6,043 nt of DNA, from NCBI GenBank assembly GCA_013203065.1, contig JABMQV010000272.1, positions 1 through 6,043 of the forward strand, in the 5' to 3' direction. The first letter of the stretch is position 1, and every line of letters starts with the position of its first letter. The position numbers and the translations under genes are program-made. This document shows, one piece after another, positions 5,684 to 6,043 of this stretch. The notes beneath the pieces were generated by a model. The model was not told the origin of the DNA. It searched no databases and was given only the letters and a program-made list of their open reading frames with translations. The stretch comes from Desulfobacteraceae bacterium. Lineage in GTDB: Bacteria > Desulfobacterota > DSM-4660 > Desulfatiglandales > Desulfatiglandaceae.

Positions 5684-6043
5684 TTAGATCTCGTCCAGGT
5701 ACTCGGCCCAGAGTTGGCTCCGCAAGTGATCAATCTCCCTGAACTTTGCCTCCAGGACATTCATAACCCTGGAATCACCCCTCTTTATCTCCTCTTCCAG
5801 ATCAGGGCAGATGTAGCGATGGCAAATAAAGGGTCTCGATTTCGTGTCAAGGGTACACCCGGATGAACCCAAAAACCAGCAACCTTTTTTAGTCATTGCC
5901 TCCCTTCTCCACCTTTGCTTTCCACCCGACAGTCTGAGGAAGAGTATATCCTTCTCGCTGAAAAGATAATGGACCCTAGCGCAGCAAGGGGCTCCGCACT
6001 TGAAACATAGCTGCGCCACATATTCTCTTTGCAGGGTCGCCAC
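5684..6043 (-). CDS. YkgJ-family cysteine-cluster protein, probably 5'-partial
   Basis: Cytoplasmic-looking protein with a putative zinc- or iron-binding cysteine cluster (the YkgJ/UPF0153 type, CxxCxxxCC). In the 119 residues visible, CFKCGAPCC gives C13, C16, C20 and C21. A second group follows at C55, C63, C74 and C79 in GCWFLGSSGC, then RPFICHRYIC, including the family's typical R-P-x-x-C-x-x-x-x-C arrangement. Eight cysteines in total could hold metal. The C-terminal 40 residues are charged and helical. There is no signal peptide or membrane segment in the visible part. The reading frame begins with GTG (6043-6041) exactly at the window edge, so the true start may lie outside. The biochemical role of the family is not established; metal binding is inferred from the motif. 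It precedes the secreted DUF3124-like gene by 52 bp on the same strand. Confidence 0.85.
   Translation of the reverse strand: MATLQREYVAQLCFKCGAPCCARVHYLFSEKDILFLRLSGGKQRWRREAMTKKGCWFLGSSGCTLDTKSRPFICHRYICPDLEEEIKRGDSRVMNVLEAKFREIDHLRSQLWAEYLDEI

Noticed and set aside
5632..5760. Longer start for the DUF3124-like protein at 5760
   Set aside because: It would overlap the YkgJ-like coding end, put 43 residues before a clear signal peptide, and ignore the AGGAG at 5644-5640.

Overview
The window holds six protein-coding genes and no RNA gene, mobile element, CRISPR array or long repeat that I can see. It looks like a bacterial chromosome of medium GC. The best guess at the host is a Desulfobacterota (deltaproteobacterial) relative. 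The basis is the combination of a full-length three-domain NifU, a NifS-type desulfurase, an EpsC-like serine acetyltransferase, a DUF3124-like secreted protein and a bacterial-type GlnRS. This placement is inference from remembered family distributions, not from a search.

Layout: positions 1-189 are a leader or intergenic stretch, perhaps containing the tail of an upstream frame. Positions 190-1899 (+) encode glutaminyl-tRNA synthetase. Everything after that is on the minus strand. Read in the direction of transcription (right to left) the order is: a YkgJ-like cysteine-cluster protein cut by the right edge (5684-6043), a secreted DUF3124-like protein (5128-5631), a 173-bp intergenic region, nifU (4130-4954), nifS (2952-4133) and a serine O-acetyltransferase gene (1916-2872). 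The acetyltransferase gene converges on glnS with only 16 bp between the two stop codons. That junction contains overlapping inverted repeats that could terminate transcription from both sides.

How the genes work together: serine acetyltransferase makes O-acetylserine, the precursor of cysteine. NifS takes sulfur from cysteine, and NifU is the scaffold on which Fe-S clusters are assembled. nifU and nifS overlap by an ATGA, with a perfect 10-nt Shine-Dalgarno sequence inside the end of nifU, so they are very probably translationally coupled. The acetyltransferase gene follows after 79 bp. The three form a plausible 'cysteine supply to Fe-S cluster' operon. No other nif gene is visible, so housekeeping Fe-S assembly is at least as likely as nitrogen fixation. 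The YkgJ/DUF3124 pair is probably a separate unit of unknown function.

I did not find a convincing undescribed system. The points most worth a second look are the nine-G homopolymer in nifU, the repeat-rich region upstream of nifU, the compact bidirectional 3' junction and the uncharacterised YkgJ/DUF3124 pair.
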